Below are positions 19,184-28,107 of a stretch of 64,000 nt of DNA, one piece after another. Both the position numbers and the translations under genes were made by a program. The notes beneath the pieces were generated by a model that had not been told where the DNA came from, made no database searches, and was given only the letters and a program-made list of their open reading frames with translations. The stretch is from NCBI GenBank assembly GCA_903970475.1, contig CAJCIQ010000104.1:1-64000 (forward strand). Reading direction: 5' to 3'. Numbering within the stretch: position 1 is the stretch's first letter; every line of letters begins with the position of its first letter. This stretch comes from Beijerinckiaceae bacterium (lineage in GTDB: Bacteria; Bacteroidota; Bacteroidia; Chitinophagales; Chitinophagaceae).

Positions 19184-20968
19184 CTATATGGATGCATTTT
19201 CCTTTTGAAATTGCATTTGGTGCAGGCGGGCGTAGTATCCGTTTTTTTCCAGCAGCTCCTCATGGGATCCAATTTCCCGCACAACACCCTTGTCTAAGAC
19301 GATGATTTTATCGGCTTTTCGGATGGTAAATAGCCTATGGGCAATAACGATGGAGGTACGTCCAGCTATCAGGGTATCTATTGCCTTCTGAATCAATGCT
19401 TCAGACTCTGTATCTACGGAAGAGGTGGCTTCATCCAGGATGAGAATGGATGGATCGTACAATAATGCCCTCAAAAAGGACAATAATTGCCTTTGGCCCA
19501 GGCTGAGGGTGCTTCCCCTTTCCATTACGTTATAATCGTAATTACCGGGCAATTGCAGAATGAAGTCATGAACCCCGATGAGCTTTGCTGCGCTGACCAC
19601 CTGCTCTTTGGTAATATCCGGGTTGCGGAGGGTCACGTTTTCAAGGATTGACCCTGAAAATAAGAACACGTCCTGGAGGACGATTCCTATCCTGGACCTA
19701 AGGGCATCCAGACTGTAGTCCTCTATAGCCACATCATCCACCCGGATAACTCCTTTCTGGATGCTGTACAATCGATTTAATAAACTGATGATAGATGTCT
19801 TTCCGCTTCCAGTATGCCCAACAATGGCTATCGTTTGTCCAGGTGTTACCGTGAAGTCGATGTCTTTGAGGACGTATTGTTCATCCACATACGCAAACCA
19901 CACGTGGTCAAACTGAATTTTCCCTTTTATGGATCGCGGAGCATAATCCCCTTCCGCCTTAATGGTATCTGGATTATCCAGCACTTTGAATACCCTTTCG
20001 GAAGCAATCATTCCCATTTGCAATACGTTGAATTTGTCTGCTATAACCCTAAGGGGCCTGAACAGGAGATTCAACATCAGAATAAAGGCGACGATCTGAC
20101 CAGCCAGCCTTTGCTTATCCGGGAACAAGGGATCCAGGGCCTGATGAGCCCCATACCATACCAATAATCCCAGGGATAAGGCCAGAATGATTTCCACTAC
20201 CGGGAAGAAAATAGAATAAGCAAATATGGATTTGATATTTGCATTCCTGTGCTCCTTGTTGATCCGTTTAAACCGGCCAAACTCCCTGTCCTCGGCAGCA
20301 AATGCCTGTACGACCTGCATGCCCGTGATATGTTCCTGAACAAAGGCATTCAATGCAGCTACCGCATTGCGGACCCGGATAAAGGATCGATTGACACTCT
20401 CTTTAAAATAGTAGGTGGCAACAAGCAATATTGGAAAAGGAATCAAACAAACAAAGGTCAGTTTCCAGTTCATCCAGAACATAGATACCAGCACAGCGAT
20501 GATAGAGAGCATGTCTGCGACAATAGGAATCAACCCTTCCGCAAAAATATCATTGATGGTTTCTATATCATTAATGGTCCTGGTAGTCAGGGTGCCAATA
20601 GGCGTAGTATCAAACTGTGAAAGGTTTAAACGCAGTATTTTCTCAAATATGGCGACCCTCAGATCTTTTACAACGTATTGGCCCAACCAGGAAGTCAGGA
20701 AGGTAAAATAAAACCTGAGCAGGGTTTCTACAATGATCAATCCCACCTGCCATTCGGTAATGAAGATCAGCATCTTGATCTTGTCATGCTGAATATAGTC
20801 GTTGACGGTAATTTCAATCAGATAAGGCCTTAACGGGGCGATGATAGCCAGCACGAGGGCCAAAAGAATAGACAGGTAGAAACGCCTGCGATAAGGCGCA
20901 ACGAAGGTAAAAACGCGGGACAGGACACTAAGATCAAAAATCCGCTTCCGAGGCTGCTGACTTTCCAT
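19184..20968 (-). CDS. ABC exporter, fused membrane and ATPase domains (MsbA/multidrug type)
   Basis: About 594 residues, with a six-helix type IV exporter membrane domain in the first ~320 residues and a nucleotide-binding domain after it. Walker A GHTGSGKTS, signature LSLGQRQ and Walker B ILILDEATSSVD are intact, and the H-loop is IAHRL. Conserved NDIETINDIFAEGL in the coupling region matches the YheI/MsbA-like half-exporters that dimerise. Substrate could be lipid A precursor, lipids or drugs. I chose the ATG at 20968, which lies just downstream of a perfect -7 element. Confidence 0.92.
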   Translation of the reverse strand: MESQQPRKRIFDLSVLSRVFTFVAPYRRRFYLSILLALVLAIIAPLRPYLIEITVNDYIQHDKIKMLIFITEWQVGLIIVETLLRFYFTFLTSWLGQYVVKDLRVAIFEKILRLNLSQFDTTPIGTLTTRTINDIETINDIFAEGLIPIVADMLSIIAVLVSMFWMNWKLTFVCLIPFPILLVATYYFKESVNRSFIRVRNAVAALNAFVQEHITGMQVVQAFAAEDREFGRFKRINKEHRNANIKSIFAYSIFFPVVEIILALSLGLLVWYGAHQALDPLFPDKQRLAGQIVAFILMLNLLFRPLRVIADKFNVLQMGMIASERVFKVLDNPDTIKAEGDYAPRSIKGKIQFDHVWFAYVDEQYVLKDIDFTVTPGQTIAIVGHTGSGKTSIISLLNRLYSIQKGVIRVDDVAIEDYSLDALRSRIGIVLQDVFLFSGSILENVTLRNPDITKEQVVSAAKLIGVHDFILQLPGNYDYNVMERGSTLSLGQRQLLSFLRALLYDPSILILDEATSSVDTESEALIQKAIDTLIAGRTSIVIAHRLFTIRKADKIIVLDKGVVREIGSHEELLEKNGYYARLHQMQFQKENASI

Positions 20969-20977
20969 AGCTAAGGG

Positions 20978-20985
20978 CAAAAATA
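20978..20985 (-). promoter_or_regulatory. Promoter -7 element of the ABC exporter gene
   Basis: TATTTTTG on the minus strand (exact TAnnTTTG) is 9 nt before the ATG at 20968, giving a leader of at most a few nucleotides. Confidence 0.5.
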
Positions 20986-21104
20986 CGTCATAATTGTGCG
21001 CGATCGTTCATGCCCTGTATCAAAAACGCACAACCTCCTCAGAAAATCGCCCACATCTATCTGTTTTTCAAACAAATACAACTTGGCACCCCTTATGTTG
21101 CTCA

Positions 21105-23576
21105 ATGTTTATGCTGCATAATTACCTCAGGAGCGCCTGGAGAATGATAAAGGCCAATCAAGTACACAGCACCCTTAATTTGCTGGGACTAACTATAGGC
21201 ATGGCTGCTTGCCTGTTGATCACCCTGTATGTGTACGATGAACATTCCTTTGATCGTTTTTTTCGCGGATCCAGCCATATTTACCAGGTTAACCTGGATG
21301 GAAATTTTGGAGGGCAGGCTTATAAAACATCCGGAACACCCCCACCCGTTGGAGCTGCCCTCAAGGCCAACTTCCCGGATATACTGGATTACACGCGCAC
21401 ACACGCATTGGGGAACGAGGTCGTGAGCAAAGGAACCATCCACTTTATGGAAAAGCGGATTTATGGAGCAGATAGTAATTTTCTGAAAATATTCAATTAT
21501 CCTTTGCTCCTCGGAGATCCTGCCTCCTGCCTTGGATCCATACATTCCATTGTCCTCTCGGAGACCATGGCCAAAAAATATTTTGGGTCTGCTGAGGGAG
21601 CAATGGGCCAGCGCCTGGTCCTGGATGAATTCAATACCCCCTTTGAAGTCAAAGCAGTGCTCAGAGACCCGCCTGAGCAGGCTTCATTTCAATTTGATAT
21701 GCTGGTTTCTATGGCCGATTGCGGAAGCGTACGTCGTTTTAACTGGAGCTGGATCTGGCTCCAAATGAATACCTATGTGGTGCTGAGCAATCAGATTCAT
21801 GATGAAGCTTCCAGGATGCAATTAGAAAGTAAATTTCCTGCCATGGTCAAGGTACAGGCCGCTGGCGCTTTTGAACGAATCGGACAGCCCCTTGATCAAT
21901 TCCTCTCCAAAGGAGGAAAATGGGACTTTTTTCTTCAACCCCTTACCAGGATCCATCTTTATTCAGCAGATATTGGAACGAGCTATACCAACCTGGGTAG
22001 CATTACCTATGTATGGATTTTTGCTATCGTTGGTTTTTTTATCATCCTGCTGGCTTGCGTGAATTTCATGAACCTGTCTACCGCCCTGTCTATACACAGG
22101 GCAAAAGAAGTAGGGGTGCGGAAAGTACTGGGATCAAAAAAAGGGCAATTGACGCTTCAATTCCTGACTGAATCGCTTATGCTCTCTTGTATAGCCATGG
22201 GCTTGGCCATACTTGTCGTAGGTGCGTTAATACCCGCCTTCCATTCCATCACGGCCAGATCATTGACCTTTCCAGATTTATTCAAAGCTCCCTGTTGTCT
22301 TTTATTGTTGGGGCTGCCTTTGCTCACCGGCCTTCTCGCTGGTTGGTATCCGGCCTTATTCCTCACTCGATTCAATCCCAGTACCGTATTGAAAGGTGGG
22401 TCAAGTCAAGGACATTCCTCCGGATCAGTAAGTCTCAGAAATGGGTTGGTGATTTTCCAGTTTGCTACAGCCATTACCCTGATCATCTGCACCCTGGTGG
22501 TATTTGAGCAACTTCAGTTTGAGCAGTCCAAAGACCTGGGCCTTCAAAAAGCGCAGGTACTCGTGCTATCGCACGCAGAAAAAATTCCATATACCGCCAG
22601 GGAAGCCCTCAGGCAACATTTATTGCAAGCCCCTGGCGTTGAATCGGCCACCCTTTCCTCAGACGTGCCCGGGATTAATTACTATGGATTCACCGATTTT
22701 TATGTCCCGTCTCTGGAAGGGAAACCCCTTACCAAAGACCTGACGCTGACCTCCTTCGTTGTTGATCCGTTCTTTATTCCTACCCTCCACATGCAGCTGC
22801 TTCAGGGAAAAAACTTCGATCGCTCTCCCATCGATTCTGTAGGGGTGATTCTCAATGAAACGGCCGTAAAGCAACTTGGGTGGAAAGATCCCATCGGTAA
22901 ACATATTTCCTATCCAGGCAAAGACAATCAAACCTTTGAGGTAATAGGCGTAGTAAAGGATTTCCACGTCCAATCCCTAAAGGACCGGGTGACCCCATTT
23001 GCCTTATTCTCCCCATCCTCGGGCATGTATGACGCCGGCACTTCTTATATTTTACTCTCTTTAGACAAAGGAGATCCAACCAATACCTTGAAGTTGCTTT
23101 CTACCTATTGGAAAGCAGTGGCACCTGCCGTCCCTTTTGAGTACTCCTTCCTGGATCAGGATTTCGACGCCTTGTACAGGTCGGAAACAAGAATGGGAAA
23201 AGTATTCGGCATATTTACAGGCCTATCCATTTTGGTGGCAGCCATCGGCTTATTGGGATTGAGCACTTTCACGGCACAGCGCAGAAGGAAAGAAATAGGG
23301 GTGCGTAAGGTATTAGGCGCCTCTGAAGGAAGCCTCCTTTTGCTGCTGACCGGAAATTTCATGAAACTTATCCTGGTAGCAGCCCTCCTGGCTTTTCCCA
23401 TTGCCGGATGGGTGATGCATGCCTGGTTGCAACATTTCGCTTATAGGATCAATGTCTCCTGGTGGACTTATATGCTTGCAGGATTAACAGCGGCCCTCCT
23501 GGCCTTGGGCACCATCAGCATTCAAACCATACGGGCGGTAAGGGCCAACCCTATTGGAAGCCTTAAAGCAGAATAG
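21105..23576 (+). CDS. MacB/FtsX-type ABC transporter permease
   Basis: About 823 residues. An N-terminal membrane helix (TLNLLGLTIGMAACLLITLY) precedes a MacB periplasmic core domain, then three helices with the FtsX signature (RAKEVGVRKVLGSKKGQL). A second periplasmic domain and FtsX module follow (RRKEIGVRKVLGASEGSLL). This duplicated layout is typical of Bacteroidetes mechanotransmission permeases. No ATPase gene adjoins, so it must use one encoded elsewhere. The start at 21105 places about 15 residues (MFMLHNYLRSAWRMIKAN) before the first helix; the longer upstream reading frame is not family-like. Confidence 0.88.
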   Translation: MFMLHNYLRSAWRMIKANQVHSTLNLLGLTIGMAACLLITLYVYDEHSFDRFFRGSSHIYQVNLDGNFGGQAYKTSGTPPPVGAALKANFPDILDYTRTHALGNEVVSKGTIHFMEKRIYGADSNFLKIFNYPLLLGDPASCLGSIHSIVLSETMAKKYFGSAEGAMGQRLVLDEFNTPFEVKAVLRDPPEQASFQFDMLVSMADCGSVRRFNWSWIWLQMNTYVVLSNQIHDEASRMQLESKFPAMVKVQAAGAFERIGQPLDQFLSKGGKWDFFLQPLTRIHLYSADIGTSYTNLGSITYVWIFAIVGFFIILLACVNFMNLSTALSIHRAKEVGVRKVLGSKKGQLTLQFLTESLMLSCIAMGLAILVVGALIPAFHSITARSLTFPDLFKAPCCLLLLGLPLLTGLLAGWYPALFLTRFNPSTVLKGGSSQGHSSGSVSLRNGLVIFQFATAITLIICTLVVFEQLQFEQSKDLGLQKAQVLVLSHAEKIPYTAREALRQHLLQAPGVESATLSSDVPGINYYGFTDFYVPSLEGKPLTKDLTLTSFVVDPFFIPTLHMQLLQGKNFDRSPIDSVGVILNETAVKQLGWKDPIGKHISYPGKDNQTFEVIGVVKDFHVQSLKDRVTPFALFSPSSGMYDAGTSYILLSLDKGDPTNTLKLLSTYWKAVAPAVPFEYSFLDQDFDALYRSETRMGKVFGIFTGLSILVAAIGLLGLSTFTAQRRRKEIGVRKVLGASEGSLLLLLTGNFMKLILVAALLAFPIAGWVMHAWLQHFAYRINVSWWTYMLAGLTAALLALGTISIQTIRAVRANPIGSLKAE

Positions 23577-23580
23577 CGCA

Positions 23581-25794
23581 TCAGCGGGTGCTTAGTTCGT
23601 CGTCATCTCCACCCATTTGGATTTTGTAGGCTTTGATAAAAAGGGCACCCAGGTTCTTATGGGGTGGGATATAATCACTGAACCGGTCCTGTGCTTGTGC
23701 ATTCCCCTTAAACTCCTTGCCGATGCGGGACCATAGGGGAATCCATTCTATGTCTTTGCCGTTCAGCAGCTCTCCGTTAATTGCTTTAATGATGGGCTCA
23801 TTTACCGTCTGGGTTCCCGTTTGCTTGGAGCTTACGATTTGGGCATCTGGACAAGTTGCCAGCACATCATGCAAATTTTTATACCCTCCGCAAGATCCAA
23901 GAATGACGATTTTAGCAGAAGTCGGAAGACGTTCGATGGTATATTTCACATGGTAACTGTGCCCGCGGTGGATCACTACACTCGGATGGAGGTTGTGGTC
24001 ATCGAGGTAATCACAAAGGTCCGACTGAGCCTTATCGTCTTTGTCTGTTTCATTGTCCAGGGGCAAATTAGCGTAGATCCAGATAGGGTGACCATGTATG
24101 GATTTGATGCTTACCCATTCACTCGTTCTGGTAATCTTCCACTGACTGGAAGGGAACAGCCCCATGAAATCTTCGTAAGACTGTTTCCCATCTTTGTCCC
24201 CGTAGAAAAATACCTGTTCTACAACCATGCCGCTGTCGTCCGTTAAATCCTTATAATGCAGTGTGTAGATAGGGGGGATGCCCAACTGCTGGGTAAGGTC
24301 AACGTGACTGTTGGAATCAGAAGCGGCGAATATGGTTTGCAGCAAATTATAAATGACTACCCCTCTTTTATTCTTCTGGGTTACACACTGATTATAGTTA
24401 TGTTGAACCTGGGTCAGCAAAAACTCCTTCAATGCTGGGTCATTGATACTAGCGTACGAGTCGGCTACATCCACTGCGTCTTCCAGACTATTGCCTGAAG
24501 TACGGTCCAGCCCTCGGACGAAGGCAGACATCAGCAACGCCGAGTTTCTGTCCTGCATGGATTTCAGGAAGTCGCTCAGGGTATTGTAATTGGCGGCCAA
24601 TTTTATGAACTTTTTGAATTTATCCAGGTTAATGGATAAAAGCAAAGAATCCCCTTTGTGGGAAGGAACCTTCTCCATCATTTTTTTATACACATACACA
24701 TAACTGGAAGTAAAGATGTCTTCTTCCCCCAATACAATCAAATAATACAATTCCTGAGCACTTAAGGGTTCCAGGACTTTAAACCGGACCGGATCAGGAG
24801 ATTCATGTAATTCATTGATAGGCGTGATATACCACTCCACCGCCTTTTTCTGGAGCATAGCCGTCAGGTCCTTCATACCGACAGGCGCATCTCCATGTGA
24901 TTGGCGTCCTGCATAGTCTACTTCCGTATTGACCAGCAGCCTGTAATACAATAAATTGGTTGACAAAGCTTTATCTATACCCTCAATGGTTTGTTTACCA
25001 GAGAGTAGGTCGTCCATAAAAGGAAAATAGAGTTGTCCGTTTTTGGATTCACTGAGTTTGGCCAGCAGCTGCACCTTGGGGTCTTGGTTCTTTCTGATCA
25101 GATTTGCTGTTACGGTACCCGTAGCCTGAGCCTGATTATAAACATCCATGGGTCGTTTCACCGCTGCCAGGGAGACCAGGCTATCGGCAAAGGTTTCACC
25201 CGCATAGGGGGCGATATTATTCATAATGGCTTCCGGATGGGCTGTGCAATATTTGAGGAATACCACTTTTTTTGCCTCCGTTACGCCGGGATTATCATAA
25301 AATACGGTATCCAGTATACGCCCTACATCATAAGGCACGGTACGGATTAAACCTTCCATACTAGCGCCTTTCATATCCAGGTCCATCACATCCTGAAATC
25401 CTTTCACCAGTATAGCCGTATGTTCCAGTTGAAATTGCCTGCCTCTCCAATAGACCTGGAAGTCTTGTACCAAGGTCCTCAGGGCTTGCAAATATTTAAC
25501 CTTCTCATTTTGGGTGGGGATCCGGGTATCAGCCTCTATGCGCCATTTAAGCCAATCCACCTTTTGGAATATAGCCTTGGCAGCATCCTCATTCACACTA
25601 GCCAGCTCAGACAAACGAAGAGCAGTATCACGCTTACCATCGAGCATATCGGCCTGCTTCTGTTCCTCGGTGATCCTATCATGGAACAATTGCCTTTCCA
25701 GTGGAATTTGTAATTTGCTGGTATCATTCTGCCCATGTGCATAACCGCAAATTCCCAGTGTTATGAATAATGCTAAAACAGTAAGTCCCTTCAT
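23581..25794 (-). CDS. Secreted protein with possible caspase-like (clan CD) C-terminal region
   Basis: About 737 residues with a signal peptide ending near GYAHGQ. Residues 30-500 are mainly helical without a family I recognise. Toward the C-terminus, a strand ending in VVIHRGHS is followed about 23 residues later by a strand ending in VILGSCGG. His then Cys at the ends of adjacent strands is the arrangement of clan CD peptidases (caspase, gingipain, CHAT). The spacing is shorter than usual and no other catalytic residue is clear, so proteolysis is only a possibility. The codon at 25797 is TTG; the first ATG is 25794. It converges on the permease gene with a 4-nt gap. Confidence 0.6.
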   Translation of the reverse strand: MKGLTVLALFITLGICGYAHGQNDTSKLQIPLERQLFHDRITEEQKQADMLDGKRDTALRLSELASVNEDAAKAIFQKVDWLKWRIEADTRIPTQNEKVKYLQALRTLVQDFQVYWRGRQFQLEHTAILVKGFQDVMDLDMKGASMEGLIRTVPYDVGRILDTVFYDNPGVTEAKKVVFLKYCTAHPEAIMNNIAPYAGETFADSLVSLAAVKRPMDVYNQAQATGTVTANLIRKNQDPKVQLLAKLSESKNGQLYFPFMDDLLSGKQTIEGIDKALSTNLLYYRLLVNTEVDYAGRQSHGDAPVGMKDLTAMLQKKAVEWYITPINELHESPDPVRFKVLEPLSAQELYYLIVLGEEDIFTSSYVYVYKKMMEKVPSHKGDSLLLSINLDKFKKFIKLAANYNTLSDFLKSMQDRNSALLMSAFVRGLDRTSGNSLEDAVDVADSYASINDPALKEFLLTQVQHNYNQCVTQKNKRGVVIYNLLQTIFAASDSNSHVDLTQQLGIPPIYTLHYKDLTDDSGMVVEQVFFYGDKDGKQSYEDFMGLFPSSQWKITRTSEWVSIKSIHGHPIWIYANLPLDNETDKDDKAQSDLCDYLDDHNLHPSVVIHRGHSYHVKYTIERLPTSAKIVILGSCGGYKNLHDVLATCPDAQIVSSKQTGTQTVNEPIIKAINGELLNGKDIEWIPLWSRIGKEFKGNAQAQDRFSDYIPPHKNLGALFIKAYKIQMGGDDDELSTR

Positions 25795-25831
25795 CAACGA
25801 CGGTTTTCGATCTGTGAATCAGTAAGTCAAG

Positions 25832-25839
25832 CAAAAATA
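25832..25839 (-). promoter_or_regulatory. Promoter -7 element of the gene starting at 25794
   Basis: TATTTTTG on the minus strand (exact TAnnTTTG) is 37 nt before the ATG, giving a leader of about 30 nt. Confidence 0.45.
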
Positions 25840-25984
25840 CAACCAATTGCGGAGATGGCCTTTTTAAGCGCCTATCTGGCATATAATTTGCTAATTATCA
25901 AATACTTGCACAGATTAAATCTAGACAATTAATAATAGTACTACCCGTTAACAATTTTATAATATAGGTTTGAAGGGGTCGAAC

Positions 25985-25992
25985 TAATTTTG
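25985..25992 (+). promoter_or_regulatory. Promoter -7 element of the two-component operon
   Basis: TAATTTTG (exact TAnnTTTG) lies 18 nt before the response regulator ATG at 26011. An upstream TTTG (about 25969) is only 12 nt away, too close for a normal -33 element. Confidence 0.5.
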
Positions 25993-26010
25993 CGTTAACA
26001 AAAATGACTG

Positions 26011-26712
26011 ATGGATACTAAGGGAAAGAAGATATTGATCGCAGACGATGAACCGGATATTTTGGAGATCCTGCAGTACAATTTGGCGGGTGAAGGCTAC
26101 CAAGTCATCACGGCCAAGGACGGGGATGAAGCCATTGAGAAAGCTAAGGCATTTCAACCGGAACTCATAGTACTGGACATCATGATGCCCCGTAAAAACG
26201 GCATAGAGGTGTGCAACATTTTACGCATGCAACCGGCCTTTGGGGAAACGCTCATCATTTTCCTGACGGCCCTCAGTGATGAAAAGAACCAAATCCATGG
26301 TCTGGAAACCGGAGCTGATGATTATATCAGCAAGCCCATCAGCCCCAAAGTACTGATCAGCCGGGTCAATGCTTTATTCAGGCGCACCCGCAGGCGTAAT
26401 GGAAATGCGTCCCTGTCCAACCCTGGAAATACCATACAGGTTGGGGATCTGATGATAGACAAGGAAAAATTCCTGGTCAACTACCAGGAAAAGGATATTA
26501 CCCTGGCTAAAAAAGAATTTGAACTACTCGCACTGTTGGCATCACGTCCAGGCAGAGTCTTCCTTCGCAACGAGATCCTGAGCCAGGTTTGGGGCACAGA
26601 CGTCATTGTCGGAGACAGAACCATTGACGTACATATTCGCAAGATCCGCCAGAAGTTGGAAGTGGATTGCATCACTACCGTCAAGGGTGTGGGATACAAG
26701 TTTGAACTATAG
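26011..26712 (+). CDS. OmpR/PhoB-type response regulator
   Basis: A 233-residue DNA-binding response regulator. The receiver domain has the acidic pocket (DDEPD), the phospho-acceptor D56 (LIVLDIMMP), the Thr of FLTAL and the Lys of SKP. The C-terminal winged helix ends in the usual DVHIRKIRQKLE and TVKGVGYKFEL phrases. It is closest in style to PhoB-like regulators of Bacteroidetes. The kinase gene starts 26 nt downstream, so the two form an operon. The regulated genes are not evident. Confidence 0.93.
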   Translation: MDTKGKKILIADDEPDILEILQYNLAGEGYQVITAKDGDEAIEKAKAFQPELIVLDIMMPRKNGIEVCNILRMQPAFGETLIIFLTALSDEKNQIHGLETGADDYISKPISPKVLISRVNALFRRTRRRNGNASLSNPGNTIQVGDLMIDKEKFLVNYQEKDITLAKKEFELLALLASRPGRVFLRNEILSQVWGTDVIVGDRTIDVHIRKIRQKLEVDCITTVKGVGYKFEL

Positions 26713-26738
26713 GCGGTGGACACGGCACCCAACATCAT

Positions 26739-27788
26739 ATGTGGAAGAGAAAAAACATTACCCCCCAGCAAATAGCTCTTTTCAATGCGATCACGATATC
26801 CTTGTTGGTAGGCATTACCCTGCTCATCCTCAGTGAACCCTGGTGGGTGGCCCTTCCTGGATTTCTGATCACCTTCATGGTATCCTATTACCTGGTATTC
26901 TTTTCCTTACAGAATTTCATCTACCGTAAGGTAAAGCTCATATACAAATTCATATACCAGACAAAAGCCTCCAAAAGGGAAGAGTTTTATTACAAAAACA
27001 TCCTGCCCCAAAAAACCATTGAGGAAGTTAGTGAAGACGTAGAAAAATGGGCCCTTCAAAGAAGAGCCGAAATTGAAGTACTGAAGCAGAATGAAAACTA
27101 CCGCAAGGAGTTTCTCCAGAACCTGTCTCATGAGCTCAAGACGCCCATTTTTGCCATTCAGGGATATATTGATACCCTGCTCAACGGGGCTATGAACAAC
27201 CCTGATGTACAGAAGAAATTCCTGGAGAATGCTTCCAAGAATGTGGACCGGCTCGTAAACCTGGTAGACGATCTCGATGAAATATCCAAACTGGAAAGCG
27301 GCCACCAGGAGCTAAACAAAGAAGCTTTTGCCATCCAGGAACTCATCCGCGAAGTATATGATTCCCTCTCCTTGAAAGCCAGCGACAAGCATATCAAGGC
27401 TTCCATCAAAAAGGGTTGCGAAACACCCTTATACGTACTAGCCGATAAGGAAAAGATCCGCCAGGTCCTGATCAACCTGGTTGATAACGGCATCAAGTAC
27501 GGTAAACCTTCTGGTTCCATCATCGCCAGCATTTACGCTACAGACGGCAAACATGCCCTGGTGGAGATCTCCGATGACGGTTTCGGCATAGCCGAAGAAC
27601 ACCTGAACCGCATTTTTGAACGCTTCTACCGAACAGACGCAGCGCGCAGTCGAAAGCAAGGCGGAAGTGGATTAGGGCTGGCCATCTGCAAACACATCAT
27701 CGAAGCCCACGGTCAAGTTATCCACGTGCGCAGTAAACCCGAGGTAGGGAGCACTTTCGGTTTCACCCTCGACACCGCGAAGGGGTAG
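26739..27788 (+). CDS. Sensor histidine kinase (PhoR-like)
   Basis: A 349-residue kinase with two N-terminal membrane helices separated by only a few residues, so there is almost no periplasmic sensor. A linker helix leads to the HisKA dimerisation domain with H131 in LSHELKTPIFAI. The ATPase domain has the N box (LVDNGIKYG), G1 (DDGFGI), F box (FERFYRTD) and G2 (GSGLGLAI). The lack of an external domain suggests it senses membrane state or a partner protein, as for PhoR with Pst/PhoU. Confidence 0.92.
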   Translation: MWKRKNITPQQIALFNAITISLLVGITLLILSEPWWVALPGFLITFMVSYYLVFFSLQNFIYRKVKLIYKFIYQTKASKREEFYYKNILPQKTIEEVSEDVEKWALQRRAEIEVLKQNENYRKEFLQNLSHELKTPIFAIQGYIDTLLNGAMNNPDVQKKFLENASKNVDRLVNLVDDLDEISKLESGHQELNKEAFAIQELIREVYDSLSLKASDKHIKASIKKGCETPLYVLADKEKIRQVLINLVDNGIKYGKPSGSIIASIYATDGKHALVEISDDGFGIAEEHLNRIFERFYRTDAARSRKQGGSGLGLAICKHIIEAHGQVIHVRSKPEVGSTFGFTLDTAKG

Positions 27789-27814
27789 CGCCTACTTTGC
27801 TTCATGTTACGGAG

Positions 27815-27875
27815 AGGGGGCAAATCCAATTTGAATATGTGAAAAAAACATATTCAAATTGGATATGCCTCCTCC
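27815..27875. repeat. Long hairpin H1 (conserved-loop family)
   Basis: Arms of 17 perfect base pairs (27825-27841 with 27849-27865) extend outward by nine more pairs with one mismatch and one wobble. The loop region reads GTGAAAAAAAC. It sits after the histidine kinase stop, in a convergent gap, so it may end or stabilise transcripts. There is no U tract on either side. Confidence 0.75.
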
Positions 27876-27953
27876 ACATTAATAGACCTTAGCAAGATTT
27901 GATTACGCGTCAACGTTATGTGCCACATACATAGCAAAGGGCTGACATAAAAA

Positions 27954-28011
27954 GGTTGGATTATACATTTGAAAGTGTGGAAAAAAACACTTTCAAATGT
28001 ATAATCCAACC
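27954..28011. repeat. Long hairpin H2 (conserved-loop family)
   Basis: A perfect 25-bp inverted repeat (27954-27978 with 27987-28011) with the loop region GTGGAAAAAAAC. Its stem sequence is unrelated to H1, 80 nt away, but the loop is the same. No U tract follows. Confidence 0.78.
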
Positions 28012-28029
28012 AAGATAGGCGCAAGAAGG

Positions 28030-28057
28030 AAGGCGAAACCAAGAATGGTTTCGCCTT
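28030..28057. terminator. Terminator-like hairpin after the susCD-like genes
   Basis: A perfect 12-bp stem (28030-28041 with 28046-28057) has an AGAA loop, and TTTTC follows on the plus strand. It lies 50 nt beyond the SusD-like stop. It is the third hairpin in the 319-nt convergent gap after the kinase gene. Confidence 0.65.
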
Positions 28058-28107
28058 TTCACTTTAATCAATACTTGTTAAGAGAAAAACTCAGTTATCA
28101 GCACTCC

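Noticed and set aside
27815-28011. H1 and H2 considered as terminal inverted repeats of a mobile element
   Set aside because: Each is a self-contained hairpin; the two do not match each other, enclose no gene, and show no target duplication.
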